A DNA stretch of 64,000 nucleotides from Fomes fomentarius (Eukaryota; Basidiomycota; Agaricomycetes; Polyporales; Polyporaceae), in assembly GCA_022606135.1 (NCBI GenBank), contig JABYQN010000007.1, positions 434,001-498,000 on the forward strand, written 5' to 3'. Positions 21,244 to 33,800 of the stretch are shown here, piece by piece (positions within the stretch are counted from its first letter, which is position 1; every line of letters starts with the position of its first letter). The translations under genes and the position numbers were made by a program. Below the pieces are notes generated by a model. The model saw only the letters and a program-made list of their open reading frames with translations, was not told the DNA's origin and searched no databases.

Positions 21244-23732
21244 CCCCGCCCGTCTCATCACCCCGGCTTCTTCTTTGTAGCGGTTATCTGACCGACATAG
21301 TCGTTATATTACCTTTAGATCTCATCCCCAACGCGGATATAGGACACGGTGTATGCTGGCGGTGGCGCTCATTCGCCGGCGCGCACAGGATCGCTTCAAT
21401 TCGCGTGGCGACCCGCACCGCGCCGTCTTCCGTCTCGGCCCATCGTTCGATTCTACTCAACGCCCGGCCGACACTCGTCCGTCTTTGGGCGCTCATGTTG
21501 CCTTATATGGCTACGCTCGTCCTCCCTCCTGACTCCGCAGTTTCTCGCCGCGATGGCGCAACCCACGTCCTCTCTATTCTGCGGCGGTTCCCGATGCATG
21601 CTTCCAATGAGGCGAGCGCACTCCCGTCTCCCGCCTCGCACCCACACCAATTTATACATGCCTCCGGTTCCCCGACTTCCATCAGCCACCTGGCTGTGGT
21701 GTCTCACGTAAACATTAAAGAAGGTCCGTCTCGTTGCAGACGTTCCGTGGCGACATCACGCAACACGCCTTCCATTCTCTCTATCATCCCAGGTGTAGAT
21801 ATCCATGCCGGTGCAGCGGGGTACCGATATACGAGCTGTGTCACCACTGCCATCGCGCCTCTGACTCAAGCTTGGCACGGCATGCTGAGCAGGGTTTCGA
21901 AAATATGCTTGTCAGGGCACCTGTCACGCTGTATATGAATGACGTCGTTGATTTCACAGGTTGCGCCTCTCATTCTATCCAGATTTACCAACAGCGCTCA
22001 CTACTATAATAGTGTACCCCATCTTATCCGAAGTAATCTCTTACTTCATTATTGCACTCGATGACTTCCTTGAGTGACATTCACCCAGATTGTATCACAG
22101 GACAGGTGCACAGGTGTCAGCCGGATGAATTAACAACATATAAAGTATTCGGGGATTCAGTGAGTGTGTTCTACTATTGCCTTTCTATAAACACTGATGT
22201 GCCTTCTGGAACATCCTCCCCCTGGCCCACACCCTGAGCTCAGTACGTACTCGATTGGCCAAATCAACCCTTTCCCCCCGCAACTGAATGCTTTCGATCC
22301 TCGGATAAGCCCAGACCTTGCTGCGATCCGTCAGATTCCCCGGTGATAATATTAATGTCCAAGCAACCCCCGCCGCGATGACGGGTGAGGCGTATACGAT
22401 GACGAAATCGCAACGACGAGTCGGGTGCGGAGCAGGATTGAATGCGGATCCGGAAGTTCACGCTCAAGCTCAAGCTCAACCGTGACGGCCATATATACAT
22501 GTCACAGTAATGCGCACACGCATGCAGAACGCATGCGCAGCACACCATCTTCCAGTCCTCGGCGCGGGGGAGGGGGCACGAGCGTGGTACGGTAGGTACC
22601 CCGGCCACTTCGATCGTCCCGAAGCTACTGCACGCGCCTGTCCACGTCCAACGGGGCTCACGGCTCCCGGTTCTCTCCCAGGATCCGACACAGTCGTAAT
22701 TCGTATACGCGCAGCGCGACGACGGACGTTGGCTTCTTGCATTCAACCGCATACAGAGAGGCGCTGAAACCCTGCAGGGCCAGCGAGCCTCGAGAGTATC
22801 CCGGATTCCCAATACCTAGTACGCTGCACGGGACTGCCCGGCTATAGTATACGCATTGAGGAACATGAACTTTTGCAGACGGATGCCAGTGAAGCTTAAT
22901 GGCGCTCTCTCCCCGCAGATACTCTTCCTCGACCCATGGCGATGGTAATGACATACATACGGGATATCGATGACCGCGTGTGTGGATGGCGATGGCGAAA
23001 GCCTGCTGCGCCATTAAGTTACGACCTCGGACTCGGAGTGTGCTTGGTAATCATCCTACAACCGCCAGGCGCCTGCGCCACAACGCCTCTGACTGATACA
23101 CTTTGAAAGGGGATTTGCGGTGTGCGATATGGATATATCATATGGGCGCATCATCCGGTGTTGCACAGTAATGACTATAGGCCGTGGATATCTGCATCTC
23201 AGGCGATGGAAGGTGGAAGGAAGGAAGAGCTGCATGAACGTGCAAGCTCCGAGTGGGCAACCTTGCCAAAAATAGCGTCGTTAGGCGGCTCATGGAAGTC
23301 CGGTATAGTAAACCTTTGACAGGGAGAGAGAAGAGAGTCGACTGCCCGGAGACACCGGAGCTATATCACAGGTTGCACGCGCATGTCAAGATAAGCAGGG
23401 GTTGCATGCATATGGGAAAGGATATGTCAAGATAGAAGGTGTCTCGATAGCGCGTGCAGTGCTGGGCATGCTATAGCTAGTCGTCGTGGCGAGAGCATCG
23501 TCAGGATGCAATAGTAACCAATGAAGGCAACAAGGGTCGCCGGAACAGGAACTAGTGGTGACTGGTTCCTATGTCCCACAGCCTGAGTACAAGTACATAT
23601 CGATACAAATTAGGATCCCTGTTCCTCCACATTGTCACCTGGCGACCCTATTGCCTCTCCTCCACCGCCACCCCGGCCTTGGTTACCATGAAAGCTTACA
23701 CACAACGCCGAGACTGAACATAGGTACGTAGC
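21244..23732. other. 2.5 kb without a recognised gene
   Basis: Lies upstream of the FYR-domain gene and the small frame near it, and downstream of NTA1. The longest open frames (21114-21938 plus strand, 22264-22812 minus strand) have Arg/Ser/Cys-rich shadow composition and no motif. The region around 22440-22480 has a short (GCTCAA)n run. AT content rises towards 22000-23600. Nothing else is seen. Confidence 0.45.
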
Positions 23733-25467
23733 TTAAGACCCGGGCCCACTGGGTACTCTGGGGTACGTCCACACCTCAGCGTCCTCTTGTCTCCGCCCCA
23801 TCGCGTGCAAAAGTCTGGGTTTCCCAGACCCGCGAGTCATGCTGAAGAGCGAGGAAGAACCCGCGAAGGTGATACCTAGTAGCGTCGTGCATATCGCAGG
23901 TGACAGATGTCAGATCGTGAGAGCTCCATGCGCCACGGCAGGGCAAACAGAGTAGGACGCATACCGTTCTCCTCTCCGCAGCGGTTGCAGACGACCACCA
24001 CGAGCTCGTCACCAGGCTTGCGGCCTCCCGGTGTTGGGTCAAAGCCGGAATTCGAATCGTTAGTGCCATGCTCGATATCCGAGTCCGAGTCCGAGTCCGA
24101 GTCCGACTTCGAGCTGTCGTCGTCGGCGTCTTCGTGGGCGACTCTGTCCCATAGCGGGCGCAATCGCATCGCCCAGTAGTTGATCGTCTGCCAATCAGTG
24201 TCCGCCTCGGGGTCTGCCTTCGAGTCGAGCCACGCGTTGAGCAGTATCAGCAGATTGGTCTTCTGCGCGATGCAGTACTCCGCGAGCTCATAGTCCCAGA
24301 ATGCCGGCGGCTGCGAGTTCAGGTCCATGCATATCGCGAGCGAGACGGTGTTGAGCGGCGGCGGGAGGTGGAAGGTGGTGAAGCCCGTGCCTGTGTGTGG
24401 TCCCGTGAGTGGGTAATCAAAGCCAGAAGTGAAGATCGCAACGGCAGACATGGAGGATCGGAGCACTAGTACTGTTGTTCCCCACAGCGAACCTTCCCTT
24501 GCCTCGGGTCGACAACGGCAGCCCAGATGCCTATTCAAGACATGCCACTCCCGAGACGTATGACTCGTAGGCGAGCGTGGCCACTGCGGGGCATACTCCG
24601 CACATAATAACTTACTATTGGCGGTGTACAAGGAAATGCACATACATACCTGCGCGGGCCCAGGACATATCTGTCTCGTACAAGTTGGTCTTGCGGTAGT
24701 CGCCCACAAACACGCCATCCGGACCGTAGAGTGCGGCGGCGTTCGCGCCGACCTTCTTGTCCTCCTTATCCTCTGATTCTTTATTGCTTCCGCTTCCGTC
24801 GCCGTGAGTGATCTCCGCGTGCTCTAGCTCGGCCGGGGAGAGACGCTCCGGATAGCCTGCGACGACGTAGCAGTGCAGCCGGGCGGCGAGCGAGGAGCAA
24901 AACCGCGACGTCGGCCCGACACAGCGTTCCTCGAGGAATGGAGAGATTGAGGTAGCGTCAGGGAAGACGTAGCCTGGATGTGTCGGTAGTTCAGTTGACT
25001 ACAGTCTAGTGTGTGAAGGGGTGATGGTTTGGCGCGTTACAAGTCCCAGCCTCGGGCCGTCAGGCCATCGGGACGACGAGGAGACTTTCAGATGCGTTTC
25101 GGACGACGTGAAGGCCTGGTTTGGAGTAAATGCCAAGCCAGGTCTTCAGGCCAGAGCCACAATCGACATTTTGAAAAGCCCCATGTTTCAGGCCGAGTCG
25201 ACTCACCTGTGAAGATCATCTCTGGGAGACAAACTAGATCTACTGTGTTCGGCTGTAGCCTATGTACGAATGTCTATCTGTTTCATAGATGTGTCTGGCC
25301 AGATGGTCTGTCCGCTACGAACCGCTCGCATAGTCTGTGCGCCTTGTCTATGTTTTGTTGCACCTGACCGATCTGGAGGGCGGCGGATGAGGAATAATTG
25401 ACCTCGCGATCGGAGGTAGTTCGAGAATGATTACCTGGGGCGCGAATTGGACTACGGCAATGCGCAT
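23733..25467 (-). CDS. NTA1: Protein N-terminal asparagine/glutamine amidohydrolase
   Basis: Carbon-nitrogen hydrolase that deamidates N-terminal Asn or Gln to Asp or Glu, making them substrates for arginylation and the Arg/N-degron pathway. Six exons (25467-25435, 25372-25323, 25259-25207, 24973-24650, 24390-23965, 23875-23733) total 1,029 bases, 342 residues, with every splice phase matching. The N-terminus MRIAVVQFAPQIGQVQQNID is the family opening. The nitrilase-type catalytic triad is visible: Glu41 (LPEMIFTG), Lys140 (DYRKTNLYETDM) and Cys174 (LAICMDLN). NLLILLNAWLDS and VVVVCNRCGEENG are further NTA1 hallmarks, ending in TFAGSSSLFSM. An SDSDSDSDSD insert (from a GAGTCC repeat at about 24079-24107) lengthens a surface loop. 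It shares a 640-base upstream region with the divergent SNF1 beta gene. Confidence 0.93.
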
Positions 25468-26106
25468 GATACTCCGCCTGATTTTGAATATAAGTGGGAG
25501 AGGTCTGGAAGGATGTAGGATAGTGGATTGCCGTTTTGTAGAGCGCACGAGCCCGACTACACGGATTGGAACCGTGGTAGAGGCCAGTAAGTAGAGATAA
25601 TACACGGCGTTTCATTGATTAACAGCACAGGGGCGGAGTTATCGGAGTGGAAATGTCGAGGTCCGACAAACTCCGACAAGCGGGGGATCGATTTTGCCAC
25701 GAGAGATGAATCTGATTGCAGGTGGATCAGTCTGTCGGGATTTGTACGCCTCGAGGATAGTCCGTGCTGGGTTAGCCTCTCCTCTCATCGTGCTTGCCAT
25801 TGTCTTCGCGGAGAATTGGTCGCGCAGATCGCACAAGACGGGTGGAGAGCTCAGGCTGAGTAGTGGTGAGCAGCAGCCTGGTTTGTCACCGTGAACCGCT
25901 CTAATGATGCCGCTCCGGGATAGTCTCCTGTGAGTGTAGACGGCCCCGAGCTCGCTCGCGACGTAAAGACTCCTTTTGTACGGGAGCCCCCCCTTGCTCA
26001 TCTACCACCGCCAAACTTTCTCCAACCCTTCGCCTGTCGCTGATCGTCTTGATTCCGCCCTTCTCTCCGGTTGTCCCTTCATATTGCCCACGCTGCCGCT
26101 GCTAGC
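25468..26106. promoter_or_regulatory. Divergent promoter region between NTA1 and the SNF1 beta gene
   Basis: The 639 bases between two ATGs pointing away from each other must hold both promoters. No coding frame is convincing. The plus-strand side ends in a CT-rich leader. No single element (TATA, CCAAT) could be assigned with confidence. Confidence 0.6.
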
Positions 26107-27781
26107 ATGGGCAATACGTCCTCCAACCCGCAATCCGCTCCTCCCCGCCTCGCCTCCCCCGCGCGCAACGCTCGCTCTCCTTCCCGCGGTGGCAGCCCAA
26201 ACCCCTCCTCTGCTTCCCACAGGGTCCACCGCTCCCTCCGCAACAAGAAGAAATCGCTAGAGTTGCCCGATCTGGCGTCCCTCACTCTCACCCCCGCCTC
26301 CTCGTCCCCGGTCTCGGGGTCTCCCCACCCGGGCCATCGGCGCCCTCGCGCGTCCTCGCCGATCCCAATCCCCACATCGGCCCACCCACCCCCGCAGACG
26401 TTTCGTCCGCAGAACAATTTACCTTCAGCTGCGCGGATCGACCGCATGGCAGATGGCCGGTCGCGGTACAAGTCTTCGCTAAGCGCGTTCGCATCCACTC
26501 GTTCTTTCCAGTCTGCAGTCCCCGACTCTCCGCCAAGGACAGATGTGCCCTTGAAAGGTGATTTTGTAGCAGAGGTCGTCCACTCTACCATCCCGCTAGC
26601 CCTCCACAAGGCGGAAGAAGACGGCCACAAGCCTGAACCTGTCAATTACAAGATTGTATGGAAGGGCGGAGGAAAGAAAGTCGTATTGATTCGAGCGGGT
26701 CATGACAACTGGCAGGGAAAGCAGACGATGGAATGCGAGTGAGTCCCGAACATCGAAGTCATCAAATTATGACCCCTAAAGACTCCACAGTCCCCAAACA
26801 AACAATTTTTGGGCGATTGTACCCCTCCTACCGGGAACCCACCACATCAAATTCATTGTGGACGATCAGATCAAGCTCTCCAACGACTATCCGAAGGCAG
26901 TTGACGATGTTGACGGCTCTCTGGCCAACTACGTTGCCGTGATTGCCCCGACGGCCCCCAGCTCGCCGCATCAGTCGACACTTGCCACGCCATTGGCAAG
27001 CCCGCACCATACACACCCCAATCACTACAACTCATTCTGGTCCGATTCAACAACCTTGGGTGGTTCTGGAAGCAAGAAGGACGAGGGATGGACGACTGAG
27101 ATACCGCCTGAACTCATCGCTGCCGCGGCGGAAGAGGAAGCGTATCTCGCGAGCGCCGACTCGCCAACATCTTCTGCAAGCGGAGTCCCGACACCAAACA
27201 TCCCGCCGGCGCCCGCACTTCCACGACACCTCGACAAGCTCATCCTCAACGTTCGCCCACCAGCAATGGCTGGCCCGGTTCCGGCTTCGACAGGGAGCGA
27301 ACGCGAGAAACGCCGTGGAGGTCGGGAGAAGGAGCGTCAGAGGCGGGAACGAGAGCGGGCGAAGGACGGTAACCGTTTGGGTATGACATCTGCAGAAGGT
27401 GTCGTGAGTGAGGATGGAGCGGGCCTAAGTGGTGCCGCTGCCCCACCCCCTCCTTTGCATCTGCCGGTTGTCACTGCGTCTGGCACCGACGTGACCCAAA
27501 TTCTGCAGCAACCAGCCGGACCTCCAACACCCCCTGGAGCCTCTCAGGCGCGGCCGTTGGACGGCCCAGGCATCTCAGATGATGGGAGTGTACTACCGGT
27601 ACCATCTCATGTCGTACTGCACCATCTCAGCACAAGCGCGATCCGCAACGGCGTCCTTGCTGTGGCGAATACTACACGATACAGGAAGAAGGTAGGTCTC
27701 CTCCGAGCCAACTCGTGCTACAAGACCAGTGACTTACGGCGTTCCCAGTATATTACTACTATCTACTACAAGCCAACATGA
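26107..27781 (+). CDS. SNF1/AMPK kinase complex beta subunit (Sip1/Sip2/Gal83 type)
   Basis: Scaffold of the heterotrimeric SNF1/AMP-activated kinase, which adjusts carbon and energy metabolism. Three exons (26107-26738, 26782-27691, 27749-27781) give 524 residues. MGNTSS at the N-terminus is a textbook N-myristoylation site like that of mammalian AMPK beta-1, predicting membrane targeting. The glycogen-binding CBM48 module spans about residues 178-262: VNYKIVWKGGGKKV, the DNWQGKQTME patch, then LLPGTHHIKFIVDDQ and DGSLANYVAV. The C-terminal ASC domain, which binds the alpha and gamma subunits, opens at WTTEIPPELI and ends in VLPVPSHVVLHHLSTSAIRN, VLAVANTTRYRKK and YITTIYYKPT. A charged 80-residue insert (REKRRGGREKERQRRERERA) splits the ASC domain after LDKLILNVRPP, as is common in filamentous fungi. 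The last exon is only 33 bases. Confidence 0.93.
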
Positions 27782-30700
27782 CACCTCTTGTTTTGGTCAC
27801 TGCACTCATGTTCTTATGCTGCTTCAGTTCTATACTCTCCGACGTCCCTTCGGCTGCCTCATAGACTCAGCAACTCGTTGCTCTAGGCTCTGCACTCTCC
27901 TACCTCTGTCCACCTTAGAGCGGAGTGCGTCCTCCGGCGTACCTCCCGCAGTGTTCCTCGCTTCCGGAGCAGCATGCTATTTATTCGCTCTTTTGGTACG
28001 TCTTCTGCTCTACGCTCTAAACCGGCTGTTAACCATCGACGAGTTTAGCCCGCACAGCCTGTACATCCGCATATAGACGCCCGTCACTGTACCGCCCTCC
28101 CATCACTCCTATCCCCGTGTCATGACAGACAAGAAGATTACAACACAACAAACTGTATCCCTATCCATTGGTCCCGCATACCCCCCGGCTTGTCGAATAC
28201 CCATGCGGCGTTCGCTACTTTGCACTCATCCATCTCTGGATTCCATCGCAGCCTCATCCCCGCGCTCTGCTGTTAGAACATCACAACGTCCATTTGGCCT
28301 TTTAGTCTAGCAGAGTTCCGAATCCAGTTTTGATGTCTCTGGATCTTTGCTCGCGTTCCTTGCTGGGTCGGATATGCGTAGAAAACGGAGAAGGGAGGGG
28401 AAGCACTGGTGGTGGCGCTCCGAGCCCTGAGGCTGGAGGTCCGGTCCCCCAGATTCACGCATGTACATAGCGTTAGTCACCAGCCCGTCCGGTAGTTGTA
28501 GTCACCCCGAGCCTCGTACGTTCGTTACCGTATCGTCCACGATCGAACATTCAGTTCAGGCTCGTCATCTGCGGTCCGGAGTCATGTCGTGCTGTAGTCT
28601 CTTCTCTGTCCTCATGTCGGGTCACACCTTGATACATCACCCCACTGTCTGTTTCCGTTCCGCTCACAGATCTCTCATCGGTTGCATCACTGTTGGCCAA
28701 TCTTCGACTACTTCATTAACATGCTCCGCACATCTCTGTCAACTTTTACTTTTTGTATTTCTGCGCGCATGCATGCCTCTCTATCATGTGTTTCGGTTTG
28801 GTCACTGCAGTTAGTGCATGTTTGTTTGTAAATTCTGTTTTCGTTTTCGGTTTCGTTTTGTGTCTGTGTTTGCGATATGTAGGTTTGATCTATTGTTGTG
28901 TCGCTCTTGGATGTGCTCAACATCCATCCCACCCTCAGCATGAAATCTTGTTGAAATTTAGCTCACGTTCTTCTGGCACACATCGTTGCGATGTGCCAAA
29001 AGAGAAGGCGGATACGTTCCGTCTCGTCGTCAGCCGGCTCAATGATAGGTCCGAAGCAACACATCTCTTCGGCATGGCTGGCCATGGGGTGGAGGACGAC
29101 TCCGGATCCTCAGGCCTCATCCTCCAGAGATTGACATATGTCTCATCACGCACAGATATTCACTTGTTCTTATTCTCCTCTAGCGCACCTCTTTCGTGCG
29201 CTCCTCCGAGGCCACTCGAAATCCGCTAAAGCGTACCGCAAACACGAGTTGGAGTCCGACTCCCCTGTGTTCCTTTCTTCTAACTCGGAGTTCAGTCGTA
29301 CTCATTTGTTCAACTTCCAGGTGAGACGTGTGCCTCACTATCAATGTCGAGAAATGTTGTCTGAATCGCCGTGCCGCATAGCCTATAGCTATAGTACTCC
29401 GTGATGACGTGTCGACTCGGACTTGAGCAGCCATCGCCAGAAACACAGCTATTCAGGCCCGAAGTGATCGTGGTACGGATCAGAATCGAACATTCGAGTC
29501 TGACCCATTGTCCTTAACCGTCGACTGCCCTCGCTCATGGTATTTCCCCTTCAAGCTTTCGCAGGCTTCGAGTGGTCGTGGTCGTGTTCATAAGTGCATG
29601 CAATTATGCGATGCCCCTGTAAACCGGATCACCGCCAGTCCCATTGCTCCGAATGTGCATACGGCCAACCACTGGTAAGTAGCCTGTTCAGATGGTACGG
29701 CATATCCTCATTGTGTAGCAAGAAGGCCAGCTTGATATGTTCGAAACAGGTTGGGGTGCATTTTGCCCCTGTATGCCCATACTATCTCAGTAAGTGCGGG
29801 GCCGCGCAGGTACATATACTAGGAGGGTGTCTTGGGCTCTTTCCACCTCAGCTTAACTCCCGCACTCTCAGTATGTTCATCACGTACAATAGGACTACCA
29901 GCTGACAAGCCAACACCGTCCTCCTTGACATAGTACGCAAGCCTTCTCACTGGAATATAAGTTGGGCGTGACAGAACTCACAACGGTGATACAGTCCTCA
30001 CATCCTGAGTGAAGAATACCAGGACCGCAGGTTTGTTCAAGCGAATTGTAAACAACTTCAATAGCTGAGGTTCTCAACTTCGCCTGATCTCTGAGCCTTG
30101 AGGTGTGGCAAGCACCGCGGCGCCGCTTGGCGCCTTCGGAAGGAAGAGCTCTCTCCGCCTTCCTATCTTCCCAAACGTGCATCAATTTGCTGTTGGGGGG
30201 TCAGCTCATAGAGGTGCGCTCAACCGAGATCCGTGGCCGTGTAGGAGGAAATCAACATTGAGCAAAGCCCGTCCTTGATTGCTACGCTGTGCGTTACTAC
30301 GAAGCATAGAATCCTGTCGAGCGTGCATGAACGATGACCTTGAGGAGCGGTGATACACAAAAAATTCACAACACGCTGTGTGGAATGGAAGGTATTCTGG
30401 ACTACGGAGGAGATGACCACGAACGTGACCTCCTGCCACTCTCCTCAAACTATTGAGATATCTATCGTTGAGAAAATCATGAGTGTGAGCAAGTTCTCTA
30501 GCTGGTGAATTTGTATGGCTTGAAGTTCACCCTGGAGTTCAACTTGAACGGTCAGACGTCATATAAGTATCATACATAGCAGACATCCTTGCTGATGTCG
30601 GCTACAAGCCGCGGCCACCGGTGGCCACCCGGGCCCGCGTTCTTCGGCGCTACTGCTGCATGACGTAGGTTAGGTGACAACGCTCACGTGAAGGGAGTCA

Positions 30701-30810
30701 CAAAGAGTATATGATCATGTTGCTGTACCGTCCGGGACCGAACCACTCATGCTACGCTGTGATCTTGTAACCTACTACACTACAGTCAGCACCTACCGCG
30801 TGTACTCTGC
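27782..30810. other. 3 kb without a recognised gene
   Basis: After the SNF1 beta gene and before RAD4. The first part is probably 3' untranslated region. A T-rich, (TTTTCG)n-like tract lies at about 28825-28865. Frames such as 28753-29229 (plus) start with a Cys/Val/Leu-rich run caused by that tract and lack motifs. Two tRNA-like pieces occur, at about 29468-29535 and 30721-30791 (minus strand; see findings). AT content is higher than in the flanking genes, which fits decayed or noncoding DNA. Confidence 0.45.
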
Positions 30811-33800
30811 ATGAACACCGAGAACAGCTCTGTACTCGGTGAGGAGAGCGAGGATGATTTCGACTGGGAAGAAGTAGAGGTAGGACAACCCGCAATTGCC
30901 TTGAACGATGGCGCGCAGAATGTCACTACAGTCTCAACCCTTAACGAGTACTACGGAGGCTCCCAAGATGCAGAGGCTGGGACCTCGGAGCGTCCACACC
31001 TGGAAATCACCATCAAGACGCAAGGAAAGGCAAAGGGAGATCCCAAGTACGCATGTATCAGCCCTGCTACGGTGTACGTTCACTGAACGTTGCGATTTAG
31101 GAAGAACGCAAGGGCGGTCCAACTTGCAGCAGAGAGGGCAATCCGTCTCGACTGCCACAAGATGCATACCGTGGCTCTGCTCGTGAACGCCAAGGTCCGC
31201 AACAAATGGATCAACGACCCACTGCTCCATGTACGTTCACCCATCTTCCCCCGCCATGCAACTTCCGTCTCTTATCACCGGCGAACCTAGGCCCGCCTCA
31301 TGTCCCTCACGCCTCTCACGGTGCAAAACGCGTTCACGATGATACACAAGTCGCGCGTGCCCGAAGCTGCAAAGCGAGGGCGGCTGTTCGAGTCGGCGAT
31401 CACACGCCTCGCAGAGTGGTGGGCCGGCACCTTTGAAGTTACGCCTACCGGTCATATCCGCTCGCGCACCTTCGAGGAGGTTCAGAAAACACTACCCCCG
31501 CCCAAGGCTCCTGCTCCCTCGGACCCCAAGGGGAAGGGCAAGGCTCGTGCCGTCGAGGAGGACGAGGAGGATGACGAAGAGCGGTACGGCGTGGAGGGGG
31601 AGAGGATTCGGAGCGAGAAGAGTCTGATGAAACATGCTCTCATGCGGCGAGGGTCGCGAGATACGAGTGCGCAGCTTTTCACTGCGCTGTGTCGTGCGCT
31701 GGGCATTCCTGCGCGCCTTGTGGTCAGCCTGCAGAGTGTACCATGGCAAGCTGGCGTAGGCAAACCGAAGCATGCGACAAAGAAGAAGGCGAAGCCAGAA
31801 GAGACCGACGCAGGTATGAAGGGGAAGGGTGAACGGAAAGGAAAGGAGAAGGCGACCGAGGTCGATGATGAAGGAGACATGGAGGATGTGACCATCCCTG
31901 GCACACCTTCAGCTGGAGGCTCGAGAGGACGGTCGGCCTTCCCTGGTAACGGTCAACGATTGAACGGGACCACTCCCGCAGTGTCGGATAAAGGGAAACA
32001 GAAGGCAGCTCCCGTCATTAGATTACGGAAGAGCAAAGGCGGCCAGAAGTTAGGGTCTACGGCCTCGTCGGAGACAGCACGACCGCGACCACGTAAGTCA
32101 CCTTTGTATTCTGTGCATCCATGCGTGCATGCAAGTCGCTCATGTCTCACCCACCGATCTCACAGGAGAACGCACTCCTGATCCGATGGAGACTGCACCA
32201 GTGTTTTGGACGGAGGTGTTCTCGCGCGCAGATGCGAAGTGGATACCCGTCGACCCCGTACGCGTCATCGTGACTAGACGCAAAGCCTTTGACCCAACAC
32301 CGAACCCGAACGCTCCCAACAAGCCAGACAGGCGGCGGCCGGTGCGTGTCGAGAACAGAATGGTCTACGTCCTAGCGTTTGAAGAAGACGGATTCGCACG
32401 AGACGTCACGCCACGGTATGCGCGTGAGTACGGCGCGAAGGTGTCCAAGGTGCAACAGGGCGGAAAGGGGCGACGTGAGTGGTGGGAACGAATATGCAGG
32501 ATGGTGCAAAGGCCGTATCGACTTGTACGTGTCACGACACCATCTCTGCGCTACGTTCTGCCGTTATTATGATTGACTCGGCGCTACCGCTAGCAAAGGG
32601 ACGATCTCGAGGACGAAGAGCTGCAGGCGAACCAGATGACAGAAGCGATGCCAACGACGATGGCAGGGTTCAAGGACCACCCGCTGTACGCGCTCGCACG
32701 CCATCTCAAGCGCGACGAGGTCGTCGACCCGCCCGTCGAGATTGGCAAGTTCCGCGGAGAGTCCGTGTATCTGCGCGGAAACGTCCTTCAGCTCAAGACG
32801 GCAGAGAACTGGATGCGTCAAGGCCGGACCGTCGTTGCGGGTGCGCAGCCGCTCAAGTGGGTTAAACAGCGCGCTGTGACCGTGAACAAGAAACGCGCGA
32901 TAGAGATGGCTCTCGCCGACCAGCGAGAGCGTGCTGCATCTGGTTCTGGTTCTGTGAAGGGCGGCACAGATGCGGACGCGGAAGATGACTACTGGGTCGA
33001 AGCGGATGCAAACGGCACAAACGACGGGCTTGCCGTAGCCGGTGAGGGCTTTGCAAGTCAAGATGGTGTCATGCAGGGTCTGTACGCCGAGCACCAGACA
33101 GAGCTGTACAAGCCTCCACCGGTCGTTGGTGTAAGTCCACTTTCTCATGCTTTATCTTGAGGAAGAGAAGGATTGCTCAGACGGACCGTTGTTCAGGGTA
33201 AGGTACCGAAGAACGACTTCGGCAACATCGATCTCTATGTTCCATCCATGCTCCCCGCAGGAGCCGCCCACATACCATGTCAGTACATCATTGTTCTCCG
33301 CCGCGACAAGGGAAGCTGATGCTTGTGTCGTCCATTCAATCTAGACAAGGGCACCGCGAAGATTGCGCGCCAGCTTGGGTTTGATTACGCAGAAGCAGTG
33401 GTACGTGTTCGAACACCACCTCGGGCGGTGGTGTTCCTTGTATTATCATAGGCCGCAATGATTGTTCCTTGCATCCCCCATTCCTGCGCCACCGGTCCAT
33501 CGCATCTGTCTCGACATCGACACGCGTCTGACTTTTCATCTGCAGACAGGCTTCGAATTCAAGAAAAGGCGTGCCTTCCCGGTGGTCACAGGCATCATCG
33601 TTGCGGCCGAGAACGAGTCGGCGGTGGTCGAGGTGCGCTGCTGCTTGGCTTCAAGCTCTCTCTCGAAACCGACGTGCACGCATCATCACTGACGCAATGT
33701 TTTATGTCTTCTCTCCGTCTCCGACTTCTATCGTCTCTGCCGCTGTATACTCGGACTTCGGATGGCTGTACAGGCGTACTGGGAAGCAGAACAAGATGCG

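Noticed and set aside
21114..21938. 274-codon open frame on the plus strand
   Set aside because: Composition like a shadow frame (Ser, Pro, Arg, His), no conserved block, and it overlaps the possible small minus-strand protein and a pyrimidine-rich leader.
24079..24113. GAGTCC hexanucleotide repeat as a possible noncoding microsatellite
   Set aside because: It lies in frame inside NTA1 and encodes the SDSDSD loop, so it is explained by the gene.
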